Source: Paraburkholderia elongata (lineage in GTDB: Bacteria; Pseudomonadota; Gammaproteobacteria; Burkholderiales; Burkholderiaceae). Taken from it: a stretch of 42,960 bases of DNA. This document shows, one piece after another, positions 16,475-24,929 of the stretch (position 1 is the first letter of the stretch; each line of letters begins with the position of its first letter). The translations under genes were made by a program, and so were the position numbers. The stretch spans positions 1 to 42,960 of the forward strand of contig NZ_WOEZ01000254.1 of assembly GCF_013177735.1 (NCBI RefSeq). Reading direction: 5' to 3'. Below the pieces are notes generated by a model. It was given only the letters and a program-made list of their open reading frames with translations, was not told where the DNA came from and searched no databases.

Positions 16475-17035
16475 TCACTCTTCAAACTTAACGATCCTCT
16501 GCCCCTGAACGCCCAGACCGGCCATCAAACCCTGCTGGCCAAAAATGAACGCATAGACATCTGATTTCAATGTCGTAGTTGTCATCGACTTCGCCATCCC
16601 TGCATCCACCACCACGACGCTCGGTCCCACACCAACGGACATTCCGGTGCCACTCGTGAGTTCAGTGATTGCCGAGTCGGTCATGAGAAACATCGCCTCC
16701 GAAAAGCTTTGTGCGCCTGCCTGCATCCCGTATGAAACCCCGCGCACTCTGTAGTACCCAAGGATCCTGCCGTCCGGACTAAACATCACACCCTTTCCAC
16801 CTTGCGCACCTACTATCAACCCAGCCTTGACGATGCTCGGAAACACGACGACGGCTTTCGCCTGGTATTGGAGATCCTTCGCCTTCGGAGTGCTGTCGAA
16901 TAGTTGCTGCAGTGCCTGACGGGCTTGCGCGTCCATCTCGGGGTCCCCACCATTGGCAACAGTCGGGTTCGTCGAACACGCCACCGCGAACAGAAAGAGG
17001 GGAACCGCGAAAATTAGCCGAAGGTACTTGATCAT
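16475..17035 (-). CDS. SYLF (YSC84-like) lipid-binding lipoprotein
   Basis: The 186-residue product has a signal peptide with a lipobox-like end (FAVAC20), then a SYLF/Ysc84 domain (AKAVVVFPSIVKAGLIVGAQ, VRGVSYGMQAGAQ, VGPSVVVVDAGMAKSM). SYLF domains bind phospholipids and phosphoinositides; bacterial members are periplasmic or outer-membrane lipoproteins. The ATG at 17035 has GGAG eight bases upstream; an open frame continues 24 codons further but lacks a signal peptide. This seems to be the first gene of the SYLF-glycine zipper-RND-Pqi operon, and a TTGGACC-type palindrome lies 105 bases upstream. Confidence 0.85.
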   Translation of the reverse strand: MIKYLRLIFAVPLFLFAVACSTNPTVANGGDPEMDAQARQALQQLFDSTPKAKDLQYQAKAVVVFPSIVKAGLIVGAQGGKGVMFSPDGRILGYYRVRGVSYGMQAGAQSFSEAMFLMTDSAITELTSGTGMSVGVGPSVVVVDAGMAKSMTTTTLKSDVYAFIFGQQGLMAGLGVQGQRIVKFEE

Positions 17036-17140
17036 GATGCGTGCTCCATTCAGAAATTGACACCACGGTATGAAACGCGTTTCCGCCTCAAATTCTTCGC
17101 AGGCCACATGAATAGTGGTGTTTGCGTCTCGTTAAAACAA

Positions 17141-17156
17141 TTGGCCTTTGGTCCCA
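17141..17156. promoter_or_regulatory. 7-2-7 palindrome, site A (SYLF/RND/Pqi operon)
   Basis: TTGGCCTTTGGTCCCA matches the shared motif TTGGACCTTGGTCCAA at 13 of 16 positions. It lies upstream of the SYLF start, with 105 bases between, in a gap without genes. It is the weakest of the six sites. Confidence 0.6.
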
Positions 17157-17189
17157 TATCGCCTGAGTACGCAAGCGCATGGGCTTGCG

Positions 17190-17576
17190 CTACGGCGGCT
17201 GATCGCCTTCAAGGGCGGTGCGTACCGTCTTGACGAACAATTCGTCGTTGAACGGCTTGCGCAAGTAGGCAACCGCGCCGGCTGCGAGCGCGTGCTCGCG
17301 CACGCCGATGTCGTCGTGGGCAGTGATGAAAACGACCGGTATGCCGCTACCGGATAGACGTCGCTGGACTTCCAGCCCGTTCAGCCCCGGCATCTGCACA
17401 TCGAGAATGACGCAGTCAGGGTGATACGACGGCATGGACGACAGGACATCGAGAAACGCGTCGCCGCTTGCGAACGTTTCGGCGGCGATTCCGATTGAGC
17501 GCAACAGTCTCTTGATCGCTCGGCTCACCGATTCATCGTCATCCACGACGACAACGAATGGTTTGAGTTTTCCCAT
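17190..17576 (-). CDS. Stand-alone response-regulator receiver (CheY/FixJ-type)
   Basis: The 128-residue protein is a single receiver domain: acidic pocket D12-D14, phosphoacceptor D59 (VILDVQMPGLNG), T/A switch in VVFITAHDD and K107 in LRKPF. It has no output domain. Its sequence is closest in style to FixJ-type receivers, like the neighbouring regulator. A lone receiver next to a kinase can act as a phosphate sink or relay. It has its own upstream palindrome (site B, 83 bases away) and a 162-base gap from the regulator gene, so it is probably transcribed separately. No strong ribosome binding site is seen. Confidence 0.88.
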   Translation of the reverse strand: MGKLKPFVVVVDDDESVSRAIKRLLRSIGIAAETFASGDAFLDVLSSMPSYHPDCVILDVQMPGLNGLEVQRRLSGSGIPVVFITAHDDIGVREHALAAGAVAYLRKPFNDELFVKTVRTALEGDQPP

Positions 17577-17659
17577 TGTGAGTAGTCCGGTGTCCGGGCA
17601 TGCACGCGCAAGCGCATTCCCCCATACGACAGCCTACGAGTCAGACAGGTTTGCCGATA

Positions 17660-17675
17660 TTGGACCTTGGTCCCG
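17660..17675. promoter_or_regulatory. 7-2-7 palindrome, site B (receiver gene)
   Basis: TTGGACCTTGGTCCCG matches the shared motif at 14 of 16 positions. It lies upstream of the receiver gene start, with 83 bases between, and after the stop of the FixJ-type regulator gene. Confidence 0.7.
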
Positions 17676-17738
17676 AGTGGACACCGGGAAAGCGAAGCTC
17701 GCCAGCACGGAGCGCCAGGCGTGCCAGATTGCCGTCGC

Positions 17739-18374
17739 TTAGTGCGATGTGCGTGTTCCAGCGGCGCCGCCGAGGCCGACCTTGTCTGCGACGCGAACGA
17801 GCTCGGCGAGCGACGTGACTTCCATCTTCGCCATCACGCGCGCGCGATGCGCCTTGATCGTTTTTTCGACCGTACCCAGTTCGCCGGCGACCTGCTTGTT
17901 CAGACGGCCGGTCACGACGAGCGCCATCACTTCCCGCTCGCGAGGTGTCAACCGTCCGAGACGCACACGGATTGCATCCAGTTCACGGTGGGCTGCGTGC
18001 GTTTGTGCCAGGCGCTCGAACGCCTGCCCGATCGCGCGAAGCAGATCGGTATCACGCACCGGTTTCGGCAGGAAATCAGTTGCCCCCGCCTTCATCGCGC
18101 CTACGGTCATCGGGATGTCCCCATACCCAGTGATGAAAATGATCGGCAACGCCGCATTGAGCTCGCGCTGCAGTTCCAGACCGCTGAGATCCGGCAATTG
18201 AATATCTAATACCAGGCACGCAGGACAGGTATTGGCGCGCATCCTGTCGAGAAATGCGTGTGCCGAACCGAATGTCTCCACCCGATAGCCTGCGGACTGG
18301 ATCAAACGCGCCAGCGCACGGCGCACAGAATCGTCGTCGTCGACGACGAACACCAGCGAATCAGAATCTGTCAT
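17739..18374 (-). CDS. FixJ/NarL-type response regulator (receiver + LuxR HTH)
   Basis: The 211-residue protein has a receiver domain (D12-D15 pocket, phosphoacceptor D57 in CLVLDIQLPDLSG, K104 in LPKPV) and a C-terminal LuxR-type helix-turn-helix at about residues 138-195 (LTPREREVMALVVTGRLNKQ, then TVEKTIKAHRARVM). Phosphorylation by the kinase should switch it to a DNA-binding dimer. Its ATG overlaps the kinase stop (ATGA), so the two are translationally coupled. LuxR-type domains of this class bind inverted 7-bp arms two bases apart, which is the layout of the six palindromes around this gene. Confidence 0.92.
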   Translation of the reverse strand: MTDSDSLVFVVDDDDSVRRALARLIQSAGYRVETFGSAHAFLDRMRANTCPACLVLDIQLPDLSGLELQRELNAALPIIFITGYGDIPMTVGAMKAGATDFLPKPVRDTDLLRAIGQAFERLAQTHAAHRELDAIRVRLGRLTPREREVMALVVTGRLNKQVAGELGTVEKTIKAHRARVMAKMEVTSLAELVRVADKVGLGGAAGTRTSH

Positions 18375-19945
18375 GGCCAGTATCGCGACTCGTCCTGCCC
18401 CGTCGCAGACGTATCCTCTGCGGGCAGAGTGACATAGAACGTCGCGCCTCGATCGATGTTGTTTCCGGCCCAGAGTCGCCCGCAGTGCATGTCGATGATG
18501 GAGCGGCTAATCGACAAACCCAAACCGAGCCCCTGGGGTTTTGATGTAAAGAATGGCTTAAAGATCTTGTCGAGCTTGTCGGAAGTCAGTCCATGGCCCC
18601 GATCACGAACGGCGATGCAGACCATGTTGTCGTCCTCGGGCCGGAGTGTCACGGAGACCACACGATCGAGCGGCGGCACATCGTTCATCGCATCGAATGC
18701 GTTGAGCAGGAGATTGAGGATGACCTGCTGCAGCTGCACCCTGTCGCCGCGCACCGGCGGTAGATCGCCGTTGATGTTGAGTGTTACGCGCATTCCGCGC
18801 ACAATCGCGTCGCTGTGCACCAGAAGGATCACGTCACGGATCACACCCGCGAGGTGGAGTGGCGCGACCTCCAGATCGCCTTTTTTGACGACTGCGCGAA
18901 TGCGCCGAATCACTTCGCTTGCGCGGTAGTCATCCTGAACGATGTCATTCAGGATCTCCCGAACCTCACCCAGATCGATCGGATCACTAGCCATAAACCG
19001 CTGTGCGGCCTGCACGTTGCTCAGGATTGCGGTAAGCGGCTGGTTCAACTCGTGGGCTAGCGATGAGGCCAACTGGCCCATGGTGGACACCCGCGTCAGA
19101 TGCGCGAGCTCCTGGCGGTTGCGGTGTAACTCATATCGATCCGTCCGGTCGATGATGAATGCGAGCGTTACGTTGTCGTCGTCGAAGCGAAATGCACTAA
19201 GCCCGATTTCCACGGGAAACTCCGTGCCGTCCTTGCGCCGCGCTGACAGTTCGTGCGAAGGCGCCATGCCGCGGGATTGCCGTAACGCGGACGGGCCTGC
19301 CCAGAAGCGGGCTTTGCTGTCGAAGTGCAGGTCAGGCACCAGTAGTTCGACAGATTTCCCGATGATTTCGTCGGATTCGTATCCAAACAGCTTCGCAGTT
19401 TGCGGGTTGACCATCACCATGAGGCCATGCTCGCCCAGCATCAGAATCGCAAACGGCAATAGCGCCAGTGCCTCGCGAAAGTAGCGCTCACCGCTCCCTC
19501 GCTCGATCGTGCCGGCGCGTGAACCCGCCAGGCCCACCGTTCGTCCGCCACGCTCAGAAGGCTCCCTGTGAACGCCTCTTGCGGAAACCATGGTGCGGAG
19601 TCGCTCTGCAAATGGATGCTCGGCGCGTGCCCCACGTTGACCCGCTTCCGGCACGCGTGACGTTTCCGTGACGCGAAGGTTCTCCGCGCGAATCTCGCAT
19701 GTCTCTCCTGACGAACCTGCCTTCGCAAACGAATCGAAAGGACTGGCTCTCCTCGCCATCCCCGATAAGCGTGCCCGCATCACACGCAGACCGAGCATGG
19801 CGCGGGCAGCGTAATGCGCTGACGGAGGTGGCGGATTATGACTAGCGATCGATGCCGCCGCCCGCTGGCGGCGCGCCAGCATCGTCAGCAACCACAGAAT
19901 GGCTGCCGTTTCCAGCACGACAACGACTGGCATGACGATGCTCAT
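18371..19945 (-). CDS. PAS-domain sensor histidine kinase (FixL-like class)
   Basis: The 524-residue protein has one N-terminal membrane segment (about residues 5-24), a long linker, a PAS domain (about 154-269: FAILMLGEHGLMVMVNPQTA, SARRKDGTEFPVEIGLSAF), a dimerisation/phosphoacceptor helix with H298 (SSLAHELNQPLTAIL) and a catalytic ATPase domain (NLLLNAFDAM, DRGHGL, GLGLGLSISRSII). The PAS part resembles the FixL class, but I could not identify a convincing heme-binding histidine, so the signal is unknown. An ATG at 19945 is preferred over a TTG six codons upstream. It forms an operon with the FixJ-type regulator. Confidence 0.9.
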   Translation of the reverse strand: MSIVMPVVVVLETAAILWLLTMLARRQRAAASIASHNPPPPSAHYAARAMLGLRVMRARLSGMARRASPFDSFAKAGSSGETCEIRAENLRVTETSRVPEAGQRGARAEHPFAERLRTMVSARGVHREPSERGGRTVGLAGSRAGTIERGSGERYFREALALLPFAILMLGEHGLMVMVNPQTAKLFGYESDEIIGKSVELLVPDLHFDSKARFWAGPSALRQSRGMAPSHELSARRKDGTEFPVEIGLSAFRFDDDNVTLAFIIDRTDRYELHRNRQELAHLTRVSTMGQLASSLAHELNQPLTAILSNVQAAQRFMASDPIDLGEVREILNDIVQDDYRASEVIRRIRAVVKKGDLEVAPLHLAGVIRDVILLVHSDAIVRGMRVTLNINGDLPPVRGDRVQLQQVILNLLLNAFDAMNDVPPLDRVVSVTLRPEDDNMVCIAVRDRGHGLTSDKLDKIFKPFFTSKPQGLGLGLSISRSIIDMHCGRLWAGNNIDRGATFYVTLPAEDTSATGQDESRYWP

Positions 19946-20577
19946 GGCCGAGCTGCCTCTCAAAGGTCGGCACCGCGAGATGGGCTGACAAGAACTCGCT
20001 CTGGATTTCCATAAGAGGCAAAAGCCCCTTGACCCGGAGGCTGGTTACCGCCGCTAGATGTTACAAAGCCGGCCGGAAACTCAGAATCGTGATTCGCTCG
20101 TAAGTGCGCGCTCCAAGCCTGCGTCATGGGCAAGCTTTCGAGTCGCCACCTTTGTTGTGCATTGTTCGTCCGGCGATTTGCTGGCGTGGCAGATGGCAGG
20201 GCTGGACGTGTGCACCGCCAGCCAGATGAAAATCCCAGTAAAAACTTCCGCGACCGGATAAAACTGAACGGCAAATTAATCCTAGTACGCAATGAGAAAA
20301 TAGCAAATGACGTGCAAGTATATTCTTCACCATTTCAACTCGGGACCGCTCTACTGGACCGCCGTTGCATTGGACCAAAGTCCAATTGTTCACGCCTCGC
20401 AGAGCATGTAGCTTGAATGACGTTATCGCCGAGTCCGAAAGAACCGGAGCCATGCCAACGTCGGCTCGCTGCAGATAGACGCTCACTACGTGCAATGCTT
20501 AAATAAACCAGGGCTCCAAAAAAAGGCTCTTCGGCTTGGCCGTGGTGCGCAAACATCCCTCCACTTGTGGGGTAGTC
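19946..20577. other. Divergent control region between kinase and patatin genes
   Basis: This 632-base gap is AT-richer than its surroundings and has no credible gene. It contains site C at 20370-20385 and a nearby half-like CTGGACC at 20354-20360. The part between 20260 and 20330 is especially AT-rich. It probably holds the promoters of the kinase/regulator operon and of the patatin/decarboxylase operon. Confidence 0.6.
20370..20385. promoter_or_regulatory. 7-2-7 palindrome, site C (kinase and/or patatin)
   Basis: TTGGACCAAAGTCCAA has one mismatch to the symmetric motif (15 of 16, read with an AA spacer). It lies between divergent genes, 192 bases before the patatin ATG and 424 before the kinase ATG. 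Confidence 0.75.
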
Positions 20578-21726
20578 ATGGCAAAGGCACACCGGGACCA
20601 GGCTGAACCCTCAAGCACCACCACCAGCTGGGGCAAGTTCGACCATACCGTCATGGTCCTACAGGGCGGTGGCGCCTTGGGGGCCTACCAGGCCGGCGTT
20701 CACGCCGGCCTCGCCGAAGCCGGCGTCGCGCCCGACTGGATCGCCGGCGTGTCGATTGGCGCGATTAATGCCGCGCTGATTGCAGGCAATCTGCCTGAGC
20801 AGCGTGTAAAGCGATTGCGGGAGTTCTGGGAACGCGTATCAGCACACGCCCCATTTGTGCCGCCACTATCGCTCGAGCCGATGCGCCCACTATTCAATTT
20901 CATGAGTGCGGCATCCTCGGTCGCATTTGGCGTGCCGGGTTTCTTTTCACCGCGGATACCGGCGCCTTTTATTTCGCACGAGGGAAACTTCGAGGCGTTA
21001 AGCCTTTATGACACCGGCCCGCTCAGGGCATCACTTGAAGAACTGGTCGATTTTGAGCTGATCAACCGGAAAGTGGTACGCCTTTCGCTAGGCGCGGTCA
21101 ACGTGCGCACCGGTAACTCAGTTTATTTTGACAATAGCAAGACACGGATCGGTCCCAAGCATGTAATGGCAAGCGGTGCACTGCCTCCGGGTTTTCCCGC
21201 TGTTCAGATAGATGGAGAATGGTACTGGGACGGCGGTATCGCGTGCAACTCGCCACTTTGGTACGTTCTCGACGAGGACTACAGAATGAGCGCGTTGATC
21301 TTGCAAGTCGACGTATTCAGCGGCGCCGGCGAACTGCCCAAGACTCTCAGAGAAGTGCAGGAACGCACCAAGGACATCCAGTACTCGAGCAAGACACGTT
21401 TCAATACGACTCGTGTCAGCGAAATCGAAGACCTTCGCAACTCGCTGCACCGCCTGCTCGACAAGCTGCCACCCTCGCTTCAAACGGACCCCGACGTCCA
21501 GAAACTTGGCGCCATCAGCACTCGAGGCGCCGTCGCCCTTGTCCATTTCATCAACCGGCACAACACGCGCTCGTCGAACTTTAAGGATTACGAATTCTCA
21601 CGCGCGACCGTGATGGAACTGTGGGACTTCGGATACAGCGATGCCCAAAAGTCGATCGCCAACCCGCAATGGCGTCAAGCCACCGATCTGGGCAATGGTG
21701 TACGTATCTACGATCTGACCGCGTAA
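20578..21726 (+). CDS. Patatin-like phospholipase with DUF3734 domain
   Basis: The 382-residue protein has the patatin catalytic features: oxyanion loop G30-GGALG-AYQ, nucleophile elbow G57-V-S59-I-G61 and the dyad aspartate D218 in the DGG motif. A DUF3734 extension (about residues 225-330) follows. Patatins hydrolyse lipid esters, and related proteins act on polyhydroxybutyrate granules. It is probably cytoplasmic, having no signal peptide. The ATG at 20578 has a GGGG stretch five bases upstream; a TTG 14 codons earlier is a weaker option. It is followed after 39 bases by acetoacetate decarboxylase, a pairing that suggests lipid or PHB breakdown feeding ketone-body metabolism. Confidence 0.88.
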   Translation: MAKAHRDQAEPSSTTTSWGKFDHTVMVLQGGGALGAYQAGVHAGLAEAGVAPDWIAGVSIGAINAALIAGNLPEQRVKRLREFWERVSAHAPFVPPLSLEPMRPLFNFMSAASSVAFGVPGFFSPRIPAPFISHEGNFEALSLYDTGPLRASLEELVDFELINRKVVRLSLGAVNVRTGNSVYFDNSKTRIGPKHVMASGALPPGFPAVQIDGEWYWDGGIACNSPLWYVLDEDYRMSALILQVDVFSGAGELPKTLREVQERTKDIQYSSKTRFNTTRVSEIEDLRNSLHRLLDKLPPSLQTDPDVQKLGAISTRGAVALVHFINRHNTRSSNFKDYEFSRATVMELWDFGYSDAQKSIANPQWRQATDLGNGVRIYDLTA

Positions 21727-21765
21727 CACGTCGGACTATCGCAGCCGACATAAGGAGCGTGCAAC

Positions 21766-22506
21766 ATGACCGAAGCCGACGTAAAAAAGCGCGCATTTGC
21801 CATGCCGCTTACCAGCCCAGCTTATCCGCCCGGTCCTTATCGATTTGTCGATCGGGAGTTCCTGATCATCACTTATCGGACCGATCCGGACGCCCTGGCC
21901 GAAGTCATTCCTGCCCCCCTCGAAATGACCGAACCGCTCGTGAAATTCGAATTCATCCGGATGCCCGATTCAACGGGCTTTGGCGACTACACTGAAAGCG
22001 GTCAGGTCATCCCGGTCAGTTTTCAGGGCCAGCGAGGCAGCTATGTCCACGCCATGTTTCTCGACGACGAACCGCCGATCGCCGGCGGCCGCGAAATCTG
22101 GGGATTTCCCAAGAAGCTCGCGTCGCCTGAGTTGAGGGTCGAAAAAGACACCATCGGCGGCATCCTGAGATATGGCCCGGTGCCGATCGCACTTGCGACG
22201 ATGGGTTACAAGCATCGCACGCTACCGCACGACCAGATCCTCGCGTCGCTGTCCGCGCCCAATTTTCTGCTCAAGATCATTCCGCACGTGGATGGCTCGC
22301 CACGCATCTGCGAACTGGTGCGCTATTTCTGTGAGGACATCACGGTGAAGGGGGCGTGGGGAGGTCCTGCCGCGCTTGAACTGCTCAACCACGCACTCGC
22401 GCCCGTCGCGTCGCTGCCTGTCATTGAAGTGATATCCGGCGTGCACATCCTATCTGACCTCACACTTGGCCTTGGCACCGTGGTGCACGACTATCTCGCT
22501 GAATGA
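21766..22506 (+). CDS. adc: Acetoacetate decarboxylase
   Basis: The 246-residue protein is full length for acetoacetate decarboxylase (acetoacetate to acetone and CO2). The catalytic region GREIWGFPKKLASPEL contains two adjacent lysines, K116 (expected Schiff base) and K117 (lowers its pKa), plus E110 nearby. AAGGAG lies before the ATG. It is probably in an operon with the patatin gene. Confidence 0.9.
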   Translation: MTEADVKKRAFAMPLTSPAYPPGPYRFVDREFLIITYRTDPDALAEVIPAPLEMTEPLVKFEFIRMPDSTGFGDYTESGQVIPVSFQGQRGSYVHAMFLDDEPPIAGGREIWGFPKKLASPELRVEKDTIGGILRYGPVPIALATMGYKHRTLPHDQILASLSAPNFLLKIIPHVDGSPRICELVRYFCEDITVKGAWGGPAALELLNHALAPVASLPVIEVISGVHILSDLTLGLGTVVHDYLAE

Positions 22507-22548
22507 AGGGCCGGGTCGCTGAAAGCCCACGATCTGTCGGCGGCCCTT
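22506..22548. terminator. Weak hairpin after acetoacetate decarboxylase
   Basis: AAGGGCCG pairs with CGGCCCTT (8 bp) over a loop of 27 bases, overlapping the adc stop codon, followed by TA but no T-run. The long loop makes a terminator role uncertain. Confidence 0.3.
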
Positions 22549-22623
22549 TATCGACTGGACTAGCTGCGCGCGAGGAAAACCACGGTAGCACCGCGCGCGC
22601 AAACGGCTAGCCGCTTCATACAT

Positions 22624-22929
22624 TCAATTGCATCCTTGACTGTTGGCGCTCCGATAGCATGTCTTCCCACTCGGGCTTTTATAGACGCCCTTACCGTTCT
22701 TTGTCTTGGCCTCTCCGCCCCTGCTTGTCTGGGTCGTCGTGACACCGTTCTGATTCTTTTGGGCCTTCCACGCGTTACCCGTATTCGGGTTATAGCCACC
22801 GGCCGTCTGTCCGTTGCCGCAAACGGTCTCGCCGCGCGCGTTAGTGGCGCAGTTCGCGAATGCGCCCGAAGACAGCACGACGCATGCCAACACAAGCAGA
22901 ACCGCGAATGTGCGTACAGAACTCGTCAT
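22624..22929 (-). CDS. Small secreted protein with a YNPNTG module and four cysteines
   Basis: The 101-residue product has a signal peptide (VLLVLACVVLSSGAFA, cut before NCATN) and a mature part of about 75 residues with C27, C37, C91 and C100, which could form two disulfides. The segment GGYNPNTGNAWKAQ...NGKGVYKSPSGK resembles the YNPYTG and NGNVYK stretches of the large exported protein at 25118-27643. The ATG at 22929 has GGGAGAG upstream. Site D lies 71 bases before the start. Its function is unknown. Confidence 0.7.
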   Translation of the reverse strand: MTSSVRTFAVLLVLACVVLSSGAFANCATNARGETVCGNGQTAGGYNPNTGNAWKAQKNQNGVTTTQTSRGGEAKTKNGKGVYKSPSGKTCYRSANSQGCN

Positions 22930-23000
22930 GACTCTCTCCCAGGAACGACGCGACCGGACTGGCGCATCTTCCAGATTAGCCGCATACGGTCGTATGCATA

Positions 23001-23016
23001 TTGGACCTTGGTCCTA
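23001..23016. promoter_or_regulatory. 7-2-7 palindrome, site D (divergent promoters)
   Basis: TTGGACCTTGGTCCTA matches the shared motif at 15 of 16 positions. It lies between the small secreted protein gene (71 bases to its start) and the outer-membrane protein gene (58 bases to its start), so it could serve both. Confidence 0.75.
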
Positions 23017-23074
23017 TTGCGAGCACCGATGATCCAGCCTTCTCATACGTCAATCAAAGACGAACGTCACGACA

Positions 23075-24058
23075 ATGCCGAAACCATCGATCGACTCGAA
23101 TCACACAGTCAAATCGGGTTGCAAGGCTGAGATCCGTTCGGCAACGCGCGCTGCCCAGCGCTTTCGGCCGGCACGTGTCGGTTTTGCTTTGCTCTGGTCC
23201 GCGCTGGCAAGCGCCCAGGAAATGGAACCACGCGCCTATTCGGCCGCGCCGGTCGGAACGAATTTCGTGGTGTTCGACTATGCACGATCGAGCGGCGGCT
23301 TCTCGGTCGACCCTTCGTTGCCGATTGCCAATGTGCAGGCCAAAATCAACACGTATGCATTCGGCTATTCGCACAGCTTCGGCGTCGCCGGTCATACCGC
23401 AAGCGTTGCGGTGTCCGTCCCGTACGCAAGCGCGAATGTGACTGGTGACGTCGAGGGTAGGCCGGAGCATGCCTATCGATCGGGACTGGGCGACGTGCGG
23501 TTCAGGGTCGCCTTGAATCTGCTGGGCGATCCGGCGCTCACACCGGAGGAATTCGCGCGACGCAAACCCTCCACGGTCCTCGGGGTCAGTGTGAGCGTCG
23601 TGGCACCGACAGGCCAGTACGTGCCGTCCCGCCTGATCAACGTGGGGTCGAACCGATGGTCGTTCAAGCCAGAAATCGGACTGTCCCAGCCGATTGGCAA
23701 CTGGTTCGTCGAGGGCGCAGCGGGCGTGTGGTTCTTTACAGACAACAACGATTTTTTCGGCGGACGGAGGCGCAGCCAGGATCCGATACCCGAGTTCCAG
23801 CTGCATGGCGGCTACACCTGGCGCCCCGGGCTTTGGCTCGCCGCGGACGCGACGTATTTCACGGGCGGCCGGACAAGCGTGAACGGCGTCCAGGATCAGG
23901 ACCTTCAGCGCAGCGTGCGCTACGGCGTCACGCTGTCGGTGCCGCTTACCGAGAAGTGGTCCGCAAAGCTCGCGTGGTCGCGTGGGCTGATAACACGCGT
24001 CGGCGGCAATTTCCAAACCGTCTCGGTCGCTCTCCAATACCGCTGGTTCAATCGCTGA
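23075..24058 (+). CDS. Outer-membrane beta-barrel, MetA-type transporter family
   Basis: The 327-residue protein has a long, basic N-terminus leading to a signal sequence (ARVGFALLWSALASAQ). Alternating hydrophobic beta-strand patterns follow and the protein ends in the typical outer-membrane signature YRWFNR with aromatic residues near the C-terminus. Segments such as YRSGLGDVRFRVALNLLG, VVAPTGQYVPSRLINVG and WFVEGAAGVWFF match the 'MetA-pathway of phenol degradation' transporter family (outer-membrane proteins with an unproven role in uptake of aromatic or hydrophobic compounds). No strong ribosome binding site is seen. Site D is 58 bases upstream. Confidence 0.8.
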   Translation: MPKPSIDSNHTVKSGCKAEIRSATRAAQRFRPARVGFALLWSALASAQEMEPRAYSAAPVGTNFVVFDYARSSGGFSVDPSLPIANVQAKINTYAFGYSHSFGVAGHTASVAVSVPYASANVTGDVEGRPEHAYRSGLGDVRFRVALNLLGDPALTPEEFARRKPSTVLGVSVSVVAPTGQYVPSRLINVGSNRWSFKPEIGLSQPIGNWFVEGAAGVWFFTDNNDFFGGRRRSQDPIPEFQLHGGYTWRPGLWLAADATYFTGGRTSVNGVQDQDLQRSVRYGVTLSVPLTEKWSAKLAWSRGLITRVGGNFQTVSVALQYRWFNR

Positions 24059-24108
24059 TCGTGCTTGAGTGCGTGGCCAACAGAGCCAACGCTCCCGCAA
24101 TCGAGCCG

Positions 24109-24870
24109 CTACTCTCCAAGAATGGCAAGCGCTGCGCGCATGGGCTCAAGCGAGATTTTGACTACCCCGCCGAGCGGCGTGTTCATTTCCATGATCAGAA
24201 AAATCGCGCCGGCAGTCGACAGTGCACCCATGACTAACACTGTCATGGTCGTACCGTTGCGAGGGGCAAACAAACCAAACGTGCCGAAGAGAATGGCTAA
24301 CCAGGACACCAGAACCACCAGTAGCGGTACGGGGATTGAACCCTTCTGCTGGAGTAACGCCAACCAGCGCGCGGCGAACACTTCATCGACGAGCTGGAGG
24401 GCGCGTGTCTGCAATTGACTTTGCGCAGCGTTGTGCGGCGAGAGTTCCTCCACCTTGCGCTGGAAGGCTTCCCCCTGTCCTACTGCCTCTGGTCCACTCA
24501 TTCGCGCCAATTGCGACCGATCGCCGGAAGCGAGCACCTCGATCGACGTGGCGGTGTTACGTTTAAGCAAGCCGCGAATCTCCTGCGTTTCCGGTCCATA
24601 TCTGGCCAGCACTCGATCAAGGCGCACGATGTCGGCGGCACTATGCACAATCTCACTATTGGTTGTGTCGAACGAGCCTTTCGCCGACGAGATCAGCAGG
24701 CCAAGCACTAAGGCGGCCATGGTAGCGATCAGGCCGGTCGCCAGTTTGACGACATCGGTTGATTCACTGCTAAGGTGGTGTTGCGGCAGCACGACGCGCA
24801 AATACGAGCCAAGCAGCGCGCTGCCGACAACGCATAAGAACACAATCAACGCGATGACGAGGTGGCTCAC
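24109..24870 (-). CDS. DUF4239 (bestrophin-like) membrane protein
   Basis: The 253-residue protein has four hydrophobic segments: about residues 1-25, 42-62, 178-197 and 205-228. A soluble helical part lies between the inner pairs, and the conserved C-terminal NTPLGGVVKISLEPMR motif is that of DUF4239 proteins, which have been compared with bestrophin channels. Its role is unknown. The start is GTG at 24870 with GGAGG nine bases upstream. The 40-bp palindrome (site E) lies 59 bases before the start. Confidence 0.75.
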   Translation of the reverse strand: MSHLVIALIVFLCVVGSALLGSYLRVVLPQHHLSSESTDVVKLATGLIATMAALVLGLLISSAKGSFDTTNSEIVHSAADIVRLDRVLARYGPETQEIRGLLKRNTATSIEVLASGDRSQLARMSGPEAVGQGEAFQRKVEELSPHNAAQSQLQTRALQLVDEVFAARWLALLQQKGSIPVPLLVVLVSWLAILFGTFGLFAPRNGTTMTVLVMGALSTAGAIFLIMEMNTPLGGVVKISLEPMRAALAILGE

Positions 24871-24929
24871 CCGGCAATCCTCCGTCTCTGGTCACTCCCT
24901 CTTACTGTTCCGCATCTTGCTCGCCGCGC

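Noticed and set aside
23054..24100. Open frame of 348 codons on minus
   Set aside because: It is antisense to the beta-barrel protein gene, which has a clear signal peptide and C-terminal signature.
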